From Elysia marginata (taxonomy: Eukaryota; Mollusca; Gastropoda; Plakobranchidae): 29,362 nt of DNA. The stretch is from assembly GCA_019649035.1 (NCBI GenBank), contig BMAT01013337.1:91794-121155 (forward strand). The letters are read 5' to 3'. The notes under the pieces are model-generated. The model was not told the DNA's origin. It saw only the letters and a program-made list of their open reading frames with translations, and made no database searches. Shown in pieces: positions 9,636 to 20,905 of this stretch; position 1 is the first letter of the stretch, and each line of letters starts with the position of its first letter. The position numbers and the translations under genes are program-made.

Positions 9636-10571
9636 ATTTGATGGGGGTCGGGAGGAGAATACGGGTTGCCTGTTGGTCAAGGATGGGGATGATTGATGAT
9701 AAGAGGATGTGGGTTATAAATCCAGGTGCATGGATGAGATTTCAAGCTTTAGAGGTTCTTTGGAAAGGCCAGATATGACAATAGATTTAAATATTTTTAG
9801 AAATAAAAAGTCTATTTAAAGTTTGTAGTTAGGAAGGATGCAAATCTGCAACTTAATAGCGGTTACTGAAAGGAAGACATTAAAAAAATGCAAAGCAGAA
9901 AAATAGGAAAGAAGTATAATTGATTGAAATCGATAGGAATACACCTTGAGAAATGCAAGTGATGAAGGCTGTTAATCAAAATTTTGAAGTTTACATAAAT
10001 AGATAAAAAGGTGGGATTGAAAATTCAGGAATTTTTGCACCTTGCAACAAAGTTGCATGGCATTTTTCAGGAGATCAAGAGAAGTTTAGGATTTGATCAA
10101 AGACATTCACAAAATGGCCAGCTAGGGTGCTTAGGGAGTAAATTTTCAAGCATCCCATAAATGTTCCCAATTTATGTGGTAAAATGAAAAAAAAAATCTA
10201 TGTGTATTTTCACTTGAATTTCAATTTTAACACTTTTTCAGTTAAAAAAATCATTGTCTCGTTTTATATCACTTCTTCACCAATAAGAAAAAGAAAACAA
10301 ACACAAACTTGCAACAAAAAATCATCTTAATTTTCTAGTGTTACAAATTGTGCACGTCTTGCCCTCATGTCTGGCTGATCTGTAAAACTCATCCTGCTAC
10401 TGTTTCCCCGTGTCTTTGTTATGCTGGTTTATAGAGAAAGTGTGAGCTCTATCTGATTTAAGGATGCTGTGATATTTGGTATGTTCCCAACATTATAATA
10501 CATTTGATCTGTGTTTTCCTGTGGATAAATATGTGTGTTTGGATCTTCCAATTTAACTTCACAAGATTTGT

Positions 10572-10630
10572 CAAGATAAAAAAAATCTTGTAATGGGCAA
10601 CCATGGTCATACAGGAACAAGTTGCCCATT
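10572..10630 (+). repeat. Two adjacent small hairpins
   Basis: CAAGAT at 10572-10577 pairs with ATCTTG at 10585-10590. Next to it, AATGGGCAAC at 10592-10601 pairs perfectly with GTTGCCCATT at 10621-10630 across a 19-nt loop. Confidence 0.6.
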
Positions 10631-11256
10631 TGGTTAAGTTAGAACTGTTTAAAGACAACAGTTGGACTGTATATTTAGGTTTTTTTTTCTTCTGAGTACA
10701 AAAAAAAGCCCATGCTATAGTATGACAGAATTTTTATTCTGACTTTTGCCTGTAATCAAAACTTTCTTAAATAGAATGGGATATACTTTTTATGAGACTA
10801 TAAACACCGGAACTCATTAAAAAAATTATGCTTCATATGCTCTCGTTGCCTCTTAAATATACTGTGTATGTAAAGAATCCTATTGCAAATGCAAGTGATT
10901 TTGTGTACATAAACTAAAGCAAAAAAAGTTTTCCCTTGTTTTAAGTGTAATATGGATGAAAGGTGAAACAACAGCATTCCTTTCCCATAGTTTTTCAGCT
11001 CTCCCTCTTGTCTACACTTGTTTTCCATCTCTTCATGTGATGCGCAAGGCTGCAGAATCATTTAAAAAGCTAGCTTACTTACAGTGCTTTAGTGGCAAAA
11101 TTTGTCTAACATCCAGGGTGAATGAATCCGAAGCTTGAAAATATCTTTTTCTTTTTTTATAGGAAAGGCCAGTTTACGGTCTATTTTTTCTTCTTTTTCT
11201 CTTTAGTTGAAATCAACATAAGTTTTAATATCTCTCCACAAAATACAGATAATGTT

Positions 11257-11331
11257 CAGAAATTTTCACTCTTAGAAGTTTAAGTATTCTCTCGTTCAAA
11301 AGAGAAAGGCTTTTGAAAGTGAAAATTGCTG
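11257..11331 (+). ncRNA. Candidate pre-miRNA-like hairpin
   Basis: The outer stem AATTTTCACT (11261-11270) pairs perfectly with AGTGAAAATT (11318-11327) and extends after one mismatch through CAG/CTG (11257-11259 with 11329-11331). The middle stem AGAAGTTT pairs with the segment around GGCTTTTG, with G-U pairs and small bulges. The inner stem TTCTCT pairs with AGAGAA (11301-11306) around an 8-nt loop. At 67-75 nt it has precursor-like size. I recognise no known miRNA seed. Confidence 0.35.
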
Positions 11332-14300
11332 CATCTGACTCGTTCAACCTGGATGGAGACCTTTGGGTCTTATAATGTTGGGAAATACACCGATCTCACT
11401 GTTGTTCTTGTAATATAAACTGTACATAGGTTTGGTACAACGTATGTTCATATTTAGTACTAAATTATTTTTTTATATATTATATTTGAATTACACGATA
11501 AAATAAATAAGCATCTTTGTTGACATCATGACATTTAAATTAGAACAGATGTCAATTCAAAGTTTTCACTCTTGTGAAGAGTTGTTGAAGCTGTTTTTTT
11601 ATGGAGTTGTATATCGGTCATCTGATACTTTCAGAAATTGACTTTGGAGGACTTAGATGGGACAGTAGATAAGTAGTCCTTTTTTTTCTTTTTTTTTTTT
11701 TACTTAAGGTTTAGAAGAAAAATATGCTGAGAGAATAACAGGGAGCAAGCTACATTTGGTGAATAACTTTACAACTGCATTCCATGACTTCTTTCTCTGC
11801 ATGAGGTTTAAAATATACCAATCTTTGAAAACTTGTTTTTTCCAAATGCTGTATTGGAAACTGTGGTAACTCTAATTGGACTTGTAAATAGTTTCATTAT
11901 ACCTTAAAATATTGGTAAATTGGAGATAAAAAAAATTAGCGTCTGTTTATTATTATTCCCAGCTTCTTTTGTATTAAATTCCACACCCTCTTCTGATAAG
12001 CTAAGTTTACCAGCTTTGCACACCAAGGCGGACTATTGTAGTGCCTATCATACTATAGTTAACTCATATCTACAGCTGTGAGATTTGAGTCACTTTAGAG
12101 CATTGAGGTATCAAGAAAGTTTCCTTATGATAAATAAATCAAAATGTGACTGCTGAAATGCTAAAAAAAATTGCCAAAAAGGTAAGGAAAGCAAGGTGAA
12201 GAATAAACAGGGCTTGTTCTTTTCAGTATTTTTCATCTGACATGTCTCTTTGGACTCAATCATCAGGGAACTAACTCTTGGTCAAATATGAAGCCTATGA
12301 TTCTAAAGTATCAGTTTTCTGAAGCTGATCTTCAGAACGACTAAATCTGTTATTTGATGATGCTAGTTATTTCAATTCCTTTATTGAAGAGGAAAAAACG
12401 GACAAAGGAAAAAAAATGGGAGTTGTTCCTATGGGAAAAAAAAATAAGATTTTTGCTAAGATTGGCCTATCTTGAAGCAACTTGGCTACACAGAGGTCCC
12501 TCTTGACATATCATTGAATTTTAAACAAGACTGTGTGTTCACTATTATGATCCTTAAGACTATGATATTGATTTCAGGTATTGCTACAATCATTTGTTTT
12601 TATCAAAAACTTTCATACCCTTTTAATGCTTGAAACATTTTTATCATCATTTATGTCTACTTTATTCATCTTATCAAAATTTATACATAGTACTCAAAAA
12701 GTGTTGAAATAAATTCTAAAAGTGCAGTGGCTCTTCTGCTCAAAGAAAAAAGAAAGAAAAAAAAATAGACATATATATGCAAATTGATTTCAACTCTGGG
12801 AAGAAGGGCTCATATACCAACAGGTATTTTTCTAAAAAAAAAGGTTACATGGTTGATGTTTTTCAGTTGAGATTCATAAGGGCAGATGCCAAAACAGATT
12901 GGTTCTCATATATGCATGTTTGTCTTTGTATTGATGCTATCTTCATTGTTTTTTGCTAACAAAGTAATGTCTTGATAACAAATGTAATACTGATATGGAC
13001 ATTGTAAGCTCACTACCATGTTATCACCTACAGCAGTTTCAATTTTTTCATGTCCTTATTTCTTTCACTTAATTTTAGCACAAAAGTTGTTTTTTAATGT
13101 ATGTGTATATACATTTCAATATATGTTTTATATGTAATATAATGTACAGTAGCATTATAACTTCCATGCTTGTCTGAAGAGTAGCTGTAAGTCTTGATAT
13201 GTGCCAAAGGCTGTTTAACACTATGTGTTTTGATGAATGCTTTAACACATGTGTCCTTTTAGTTACAGCTTGATCTTTGTTGAAGGTGTGCCTTATGTAT
13301 AAATAATATGCAAGCCCGAGACACAGCTGCGCATGAAACTCTTTAGTCTTTTGCACTCTTGTCACGACTCTCTTTATCCTGCGCTAGAAATGAAATTCTA
13401 GAGTTGAGTGTTTGCATTCCAGGTTTATGGTCTCTTCACCAATCTTTGTGTGTACATTGTTGAAAAAATTCAATCCATGATTGATCAGACGTCTCAGACT
13501 ATTTTTAGAGCATAGTTATCATAATATAATTATACTTTGAGTTATTCACCCAAAACCTAGTCTGAAACATAAAAAAAAAACAACAACAAAATAAAAAAAC
13601 AAGATGAATGCGTCTAACGTCTAATGTGTGTAAATTTAATTGATCCTGATCACAGTGGGTCGCAAATGGTCTGCACTTTTTTTTTATTATTTGAAGATGC
13701 CATGTGTCATACAAGGAATGTGCTTTTTTTTTTTAAAATGCACAACTTTTCTCGTCAAGTCCTAGCTCATTAATGACAGAGTTTCATGTTTGGAAATGCA
13801 AAGTATGCTGTTGCAAAACTGTGGTATATAGCTAGCTCAAAACCAACTTTTAATTTTGTTAATATATATGTTTTTCAACAAAATATATTCCGATGAGTTC
13901 TCCGTCCAGAAATGTTATCTGTTTAGTATGTGTTGTTAACCATAACATATAATTTGTTCTATTTTAGTCAAGCTCAGATTTTGGGCTTTTTGTTTGTTTA
14001 CATAGAAGTCTGTGATTTATGCATAATGTGACATTTCAAACTTATATAATTAACATGAAATATGTTCTCATTCGTTTTTAAAAATTGAAAATATAATGGG
14101 CTTTATTGTCAACTCTGAAATGTGTGAGATATTGTGTGACTGGTCTTGGGGCTTTTTGTTTCCAAATGCTGTGTGATCAACTTGTAATATTTTTTCACTG
14201 GTGAGGGAAACCTTGCCCAAGTTTCACGAAGGGGGTTGAATTTGAGAGTGGAAACGAATTGGTACCGAGCGTGTTGGTATTTATTGCAAAAAAATTGTTG

Positions 14301-15520
14301 AAATAAATAAAAGAAAGGGGTTAAATTTCACACAGATAATTTTAAGCTTGTCACAGATCTTTTTTCCAGGGTATATGTAATAAATACATCCTATTGGTGG
14401 TTTTAATTGAAGAGTTTTGTTTCAATCATTTTTAAACAACATCTCTTCGAAGCCATTAACAAGTTAATGGTTAATTTCACTCACACACTAACAGTTGTTT
14501 ATTTTTTAATATAAAGCAAAGTCATTAGATTTTTTATCTACATTCTACATCTATTTTGTAGCAGGACTTTGAAATAGGTGTTTCTCTTCAGGATTACAAT
14601 GCCCTAAAAAGTATTAGATCAGATAGGACAAGTTTTTATTCCTTGCTGACACACAAATTTCTAATGAAAACAGGGTGGGGGTGTGTATGAAAAAGAGATC
14701 ATGCTTTTATAAACCTTTGATACTGTGAGTATTAGTTAGAATAATTCAATTTATAGATTCTGTTTTTGGAAATTGGTACATGTAACTGAAATAAAATAAA
14801 TCAATTTAAGTCATAACAGTTCCACAAATTTTTAAACATAACAGCAGTTGCTAGCGATTTTAAAAAAAATCTTTCTGAATTATTAAGACTTGGTCTATGT
14901 AACAATTGAAAAATTAAAATGTATGCAACTCATTCCAAAACCACCACCGTTTTTTCCTTAGTCTTACAATGATCAGTGTGCAAAGGCAGTGCTTGAAATT
15001 TGTGGAATGTTAGTATTTGAGTGCTTAACAGGCAGCCAGACTGTAATGAGTTGAATTTGCTTTGTTGTGCATTGATCTGCTGGGGAAAAATATATAAAGT
15101 TTGAGACTGCCTGTGGCAGTGAAAGACTTTAACCATATTCTTGTGTTCTTCTCAGTAACTTTTAAAACCTTTTGATAAACCCCTAAAATGAATTTATTTT
15201 TTTATAATAAAAAAAAAAATCACTGTTCTATTCTTTCAAGTATTCCACTGCATTTATGAATTTGTAGCTAGGCCACTGTGTGTAACATATAACATTTAGT
15301 TGTGATTTAACAGTAGTTAAACATAAAATGAAAATTGTTCATGATAATATCCTTTAAGATAGACGACCTAGATAAAAAATGTATTTGTAAGCAGGGTCAA
15401 GTGATGTCTATAAGATGCTTTGTTTTACATGTGTCAGAAAGTGATGAATGCCTTTGTATAATGGTGTAATTCTCAAATTGACTCTTTGTCTTATACAGTA
15501 TTGCACAGCTTCACCATGGC

Positions 15521-15526
15521 AATAAA
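15521..15526 (+). terminator. Candidate poly(A) signal AATAAA
   Basis: AATAAA in the context GGCAATAAAACTATC, followed by a T/G-rich stretch about 30-50 bases later. It may mark the end of a long MAPK15 3' UTR; the assignment is tentative. Confidence 0.3.
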
Positions 15527-15545
15527 ACTATCATTATCAAAATCT

Positions 15546-18087
15546 TAGTCAACTTCGGTTTTTGATGAGAGTTTTTTGTTCCTAAAAAGTTAATGTGATT
15601 ACAAAAATGTTGTGTTTGAAATTCTGAATGAAATAATAACTAATTTGTATTAATGGAGTTGCATCTTTACTTTTTTCTGTTTGATCATGATGAAAAGAGG
15701 ATAAACAAAGAATTGTTTTTAGGTTTAAAAAATACTGGTAAGTTCAAGCTACTTTTTTAACTATGATTACAAAACTGCCTGTAGCACTGGGGTTACTGAA
15801 AATTGAAAAAGTAAAACTTTTTGCATTGTTATAAGAAGTTGCAAAAATACTTGAGAGAAAAGAAAGCATTATTGTACACAAGTGAGATCAAAGAAACAAG
15901 GATAAATTTAGTCACTTGTAAGTAAAATTCATGTGTATGTATAATTTTTTTGAAGTCTAAAAAATGGCAACGCAGTTGAAAAATATTTCAAGAAAGACCA
16001 GAATGATTGACAATACCACCAGATAGCAAGGAGCATCTTGGGTCAGAAAAGCAAAAGGCAGGAGGAGGTGGACATGTCTCGAGAAAGACAACAATTCTAG
16101 CTCTGGATAGACGTAACGAAGGTGAAAAATAAATGAAAGTCTGAAAGAAAGCAATTACAACCTAAAGTGGCTAATCAAAATGGAAGCAAATTTTTAATTC
16201 ATAGTGTACGTCGAGATAAATACAAGGATTCAGTGAATGCACGGGTGATTGATAAAAATGTAAACAGTAAAACAAAGATAACAATCACCCAACTTGAATG
16301 TATAGAGACAAAAAAACAACAACAAAACAAAATAAAAAAAAACATTGAAACGTTTCGCCTGCAATGACGAGCGACATACTAAAGCAAAAGCAGTTACAGA
16401 CTGGAGAAAGTACAATGTATTGTGGGGGTAACGAAAAGCGTGTAAGGTAATACAAAGGTGTATCTGTATAGAAGCAAAAAGAAAAGGGCGGAAACCAGTT
16501 GAGTGGGTATTGGAAGGAGCAGGGTTGTAACAAGTAAACTAGATTAATGGCAAAAAAGGAGAGCAGGGCAATGAAAATAGTTGGCCATGGGTAGTGAACA
16601 TGCTAATCTAAATGAAAACCAAAGAAGGGTAGAGAAGGGGAAAGGGATAACTAGTGAGGTGTGGAGAAAGAAATGCAAGGCTAGGCCGGTAGGCAAAAGA
16701 CATACTAAAAATGCATACCTAAAATGGTGTGATGAAAGGGCTGAAAATGCAAGCCTCGTCAAAGACGTCTCATGGATTAATTAGATCAAACAATGTACAT
16801 ACTTGTTTAAGGAAATCAAATAACGTGTTAAACTTAAATGGAAATAAATAATAGTAAAGAAGACAAATTAATGAGGTAAAAAAAAACCAGAACAATTTGC
16901 CTTGGATTCTATTTACAGCAATTAGTTCCAAAACTTACGCCAGAGAAGTTCTTTTAAATATTTAGCATGGAAGGAGGAGAAAAAAACGAACATTTTCTGA
17001 ACCAATCTGGTCTGTTAAATAAGATTACTCAATGGTTCTGACCTAAATCTACGCCACAACTTAGGAAATACCAATCTCTTCCGCCCTCTCTCTAGCAGAT
17101 CGCGCATCTCTTTGCATGGAACGGAAGGAAAAAGTATTATACAGCATAAAAAAAAACGCTATTAGACCACTTTTGATACACAACTCCGTAGGCTTACCAA
17201 TAGGTAGATTTAGGTCAGAACTGTTATAACTACAAGAGACGTGCAATGGTTAGCTTTTAATTTCTAGAATAACAATTTTTTAAAACACAGACGCAACCTA
17301 TTGCTTGTATGCAGTTAACTGAACTATGCATATAACTTTAATCTACAAACAAATGTGTTTGGGCAATATAGGGTTTAAGTAAGAGCCCGCAACATAAAGT
17401 GTAGGCTAATAAGAGTTTTGTTAAGTTGCCATCAAAGGCGTTCATACTATCACTTGACCTCTGGTACAAAATTTAAGCCTTGTTCGACAACAGGTAGAGC
17501 CCACGTTTTTGCGTAAGGTGAAACTCAATACAACAAGTTGTTTACAGCGATCTAAATTAAATTTGTCTTGACATTCCTTATCTATTGTTAACGAAACAAT
17601 GTTTATGCGATCAGTACCGGTAGGGGTGTCACAAAGATATGCGAAATCGGTATCTGAAACTTAAGACGTTGTCGGTACTTGTACTTTGATTAGTCAGATC
17701 ATTATCTTACATGTATGTAGATCACTTTACGGCATAGTTCGCGCTGATAAAAATGTGGCTCTAGCGACCAGTGTTGTTGAGGATATTAATTTCTGTTCCT
17801 ACAGTCTTTTTATTTAGCTGGTATGCAAATTTTAAATTTAGATAGTAATCCTCAAGTGGTACCTCAGCATGCCAGAAAGAGAAATCTATATTGGAAATAA
17901 GCTTGTGTTGGATAAGATCTTATGCACCTATTCGAAGTACCATATTGTGTTTTAATAGCCCCCCCCAAAAAAAAAAAAAAATATATATATATAAAGTAAA
18001 AAAAAATGGGAACACACCGGAAGACCAACCAGAGAGTGATGTAATGCCGACGTGCACACACATCGGTGGACCAACCGCAACACACAT
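15546..18087. other. Intergenic region, no gene recognised
   Basis: No convincing coding sequence. From about 15960 to 16760 the plus strand is unusually purine-rich, which yields short overlapping open frames on both strands without recognisable domains. A C8 then A14 then (AT)n tract lies at 17959-17993. Confidence 0.5.
17959..17993. repeat. Low-complexity C-run / A-run / (AT)n tract
   Basis: Eight C, then about 14 A, then an alternating AT run. Short open frames crossing it are artefacts of the repeat. Confidence 0.9.
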
Positions 18088-18123
18088 ACTCTTCTTCTTC
18101 TTGGTCTCTACGCCGACTTCAAG

Positions 18124-18880
18124 TAGTGACCCCCGTCTGGTGGATGAAGCTGTTGGTCTTTTCCAGTTCTTCAATGGTTCCCCAGGGTTTGGTCTGTAGG
18201 TCTGTTTGGGCTCTGAGCAATCTGTGATTCTGGCAGTCTTGTAGGACATGTTCTACTGTTTCAGCAGCTTCTCCATACGAGCAGAGGTCAGTGTGGCCAA
18301 TCTTGTAAGAGCCTTCAGTCTGTTGGGGCCAGTCTGAAGTCGGAGTAAGGTTGTCTGACCCATCCTATCCATCTGATGTATGCCATCTTGCCTGTTGTGG
18401 TGCAGGTGTCTGGTTTGTTTGGCCTCTTGGTAGGATAAGCCGTTGCTTAGCTGCTCTAGATCAGATCTAAGATCACTCCGTCTGCTTTTTAATTCCTATC
18501 TATTTTTCAGTGGCCTGGTATCCATTGGAGGATCAGCGTTTCTTTCTGCATCTCTAGATTTTGAAGGGTCTCTCTAAGATACTCCTGTTTGGATGCTTTG
18601 GGGTCTTCTGATTTTTGCGGGACAGACTTTGAATCGCTGAGTATCACTACTTTGGCTCCTGACTGGTCTGCAGTTACCTCTTCCATCAGTTTTAGTGCCT
18701 CCTTGATTGCTTCAGGTCTGCTTTGTGGTTTGTGCAGTGCACAACAGTGGGTACTGATTGTTTCGTAGATCTTCCATCTGGCATGAGTATATATATGCCG
18801 CTGCCTCCCTTATAAGTGGCGGGGGGTTTTTTTTGCTGAGCAATCTGTGTATGCATGTATCCATTTCTTTTTAGGGTACT
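18124..18880 (-). pseudogene. Retrotransposon RNase H and C-terminal Cys/His remnant
   Basis: On the minus strand in shifting frames: KWIHAYTDCSA (first catalytic Asp, with Gly changed to Cys), GGSGIYI, VVILSDSKS (later Asp), LILQWIPGH (catalytic His context), then CSYGEAAETVEHVLQDCQNH. The order of motifs matches the end of jockey/I-like polyproteins. Frameshifts and stops interrupt it. Confidence 0.8.
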
Positions 18881-19066
18881 TTTCGGTGAGTAACTGGGGG
18901 TGATGTCTCTGAGTTCATTTTCTGTGTATTGGGATTTGTTTTCTATGTGGCTAACTATCTTTGGTATACATCTTTTTTCTCAAGGAGGTAAGGGACGGTG
19001 AGTTTTAATGGAAGTCAGATTTTTCAATTCTCTTATAGAGTCATTATTGATCTCTAGGGTTTTGTA

Positions 19067-19342
19067 TTATTTGGCAGAACTTGTTCTTTTAATTCTTGCT
19101 TTCTTTGGGTTATAAATCCGTTTGTGCATTTGGCTCTTCGGTTGGGCTTCGTACTTGAGTCTCTGGGTCATTAATTTGGTGTCTCTTCGTTCTTGTAGAG
19201 ATTCTAATTCTGCTTGAGATTCCAACTGTATGATTGGGGCTAACCCCATGTCCCCTGTGATAATTCTGAGAGTTTGATTCTTAACAGTATTCACCTTTTG
19301 GAATTTGTTTGGTGCTGCCGATCCCCAGGCTGTTAAAACCAT
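19067..19342 (-). pseudogene. Retrotransposon polymerase remnant (RT thumb to connection)
   Basis: Longest intact open stretch of the LINE fragment, 91 codons. It encodes TAWGSAAPNKFQKVNTVKNQ, LRIITGDMG and LQERRDTKLM, the conserved RT C-terminal region of jockey/I-like elements. The methionine at its start is internal to the polymerase, not a real start. Stops on either side show it is not a functional gene. Confidence 0.85.
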
Positions 19343-20025
19343 ACTCTAAGGTAGATCGGATGTAACTTGTATATATCTGTCTCAAGATTGATGGGTTAGC
19401 ACCCTATTTCAGGCCAGCTAGTCTTCTTTGCAATCGAGTTCTCAATATTCCCTTTCTTGGCACGTTTCAATGTGAGCTTTCCATGTCAATTTGAGGTCAA
19501 AGGTGATACACAAATATTTGGGATTTTTTTCTTCTCTGATTTGTGTCCATCTAGGCTAAGAGTAACGTTTTGTTCTTTGGTTGACATTGTAAAGACCGTG
19601 TATATTGTCTTTTTGTGGTTTGCTTTCATGATCCAATCGTTTGTCCATTCTGTGAGGGTTGAAGATAGAACACTTCCTTGAGGGACCCCTTGTCTAATCG
19701 TGAGGCATTGACCTCATGTGATTTTGGTCTTAATACACATACATATTCCATCAATGTTTTCATCTGTAATATGACATCGATGCTGAGTAATTGTCCTAGT
19801 TTCCCATCTGCGTTGCATAGGTTAGGACTATTACAAGTAATGCTTACACGGGCCGAATTAAAAATACCTTAACTCTATTGGCGCTAAATTGGTTATACTC
19901 CAAAATTTGACTAAAATAAAAACTGTTGTTTCTTCAGTATTTAGAAATGAGCAGACAGCATTCTTTTCGACTTCCGTCACAGAAAATCGACAAACGTCAG
20001 TCCTCCTTCTGTGCCCTTGTCCAAT

Positions 20026-20100
20026 AAAGTGCAGTATCTCCCACATACTTTATACTGCAGATACTGCACTTTGATTGCCATGGGCAGCACTCTGTATATC
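20026..20100. repeat. Dispersed hairpin repeat, copy B, with perfect 14-bp stem
   Basis: AAAGTGCAGTATCT (20026-20039) pairs perfectly with AGATACTGCACTTT (20059-20072). The same ordered blocks occur at 4096-4172, so this is an interspersed element with a conserved terminal hairpin. Confidence 0.7.
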
Positions 20101-20699
20101 CACTTGAAAGCTCAGACATCTTTATCTCAGTTATCCCTTTTTTGTTTCATTTTAAAGACTGGATGAACTTTGGACTGTTTCTTGGTTTCTGCTCGTTCTT
20201 TATGAATTTGTATAATTATGTTTGGATAAGGACATGTTCAAATTTGTCCGAAGCATCTGAAAAAACTTTCACAGTGTCTGCCCAAATCTCTTGTCTTGAG
20301 CCGTCAACAACATTCTTGCTCTTCAAGCGTACAAAAATGTATCAATACTGACCTCCGTGTTGGGGTTGGTCTTCAGGTATAAAATTATCAAACGAAAAAT
20401 ATCAAAAGAAAGATAAGCGGTTGATCCTCGCGTGCGAGTGTAGCCGTAGACACAGAGAAGGGTAGAGACCGAGCGAGAGAACAATTTTAGAGGGAGGGAG
20501 CAAGAGACATATTCCGGGGGTTTGTTTATATGCTTTACACTATATTGATATGGGATTTTTGTTTCTTTTTTGCTTCTTTTATACTACATTAATCCCTTTC
20601 ATAAAATTTGGCTTCGTTACTCAGCGTTACTGTACCGCCTCAAGAGCATTCGCCACTAATGCCCCAACAGACCAGTGCATTTGAAAGCCACTTTTAAAT

Positions 20700-20905
20700 C
20701 ATATGCAGGGTGTTGCAGGCGCATATCACAAATCCAAACCTTGCCTGTAGCTGGGTACCCATTTTGCAGGTGGGTGGAATGGGGAAAGTTAGGTTTCAAT
20801 GCTTTCCAAGTCAATTACAACATGGCACGGCTGGGAATAAAATCCGCGACCGCCAGGTAACAAGTCCGATCGGGGTAGGGGTAGGGGACCGGGTAGGGAA
20901 GGCAG
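20700..20905 (-). repeat. Possible tRNA-derived SINE remnant
   Basis: On the minus strand the stretch CGATCGGACTTGTTACC followed by GGTCGCGGATTTTATTCCC resembles the anticodon-to-T-arm part (degenerate B box) of a tRNA-related SINE. A GC-richer unique body follows. The A box is not recognisable and the match is degenerate. Confidence 0.35.

Larger units (their letters stand above)
9636..15545 (+). other. MAPK15 3' flank, possible long 3' UTR
   Basis: No coding exon can be supported across this 5.9-kb AT-rich stretch. It holds Pumilio-type TGTANATA sites (10904-10911, 11421-11428, 11883-11890), several AATAAA hexamers (for example 11502-11507 and 15521-15526) and small inverted repeats. Composition is fairly even up to about 15.5 kb. 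A long 3' UTR is possible, but only transcript data can set the end; a short UTR ending near the AATAAA-type hexamer at about 9803 is equally possible. Confidence 0.35.
18088..19720 (-). mobile_element. Degenerate jockey/I-like non-LTR retrotransposon fragment
   Basis: Read on the minus strand, the fragment begins near 19720 with the reverse-transcriptase block RQGVPQGSVLSSTL. Next comes the post-catalytic thumb region (EWTNDW, then an LTWKAHIE-type block about 19.5 kb), then TAWGSAAPNKFQKVN, an RNase H domain (YTDCSA near 18.85 kb, GGSGIYI, VVILSDSKS near 18.64 kb, LILQWIPGH at 18510-18536), and a final Cys/His segment TVEHVLQDCQNH ending at a TGA at 18119-18121. A (GAA)n-like tail follows at 18088-18101. 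The element is dead: it has several frameshifts and stops, and the palm segment that should carry the YADD box between VLSSTL and EWTNDW is absent. It is 5'-truncated, as is usual for LINE copies. Confidence 0.88.

Noticed and set aside
14453-14470. Perfect 8-bp inverted repeat CCATTAAC/GTTAATGG
   Set aside because: Too short, and expected by chance in several kilobases of AT-rich DNA.
16544-16784. Overlapping open frames on both strands
   Set aside because: Explained by the purine-rich composition; no recognisable domain or splice signals.
17061-17246. Minus-strand 61-codon open frame with an Arg/Glu-rich end
   Set aside because: No family recognised, no splice or promoter support, and the length is unremarkable.
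17610-17720. GGGGTGTCAC and nearby ATCGGTAT-like blocks resembling a hAT transposon terminus
   Set aside because: No matching opposite terminus or target duplication found; too degenerate to call.
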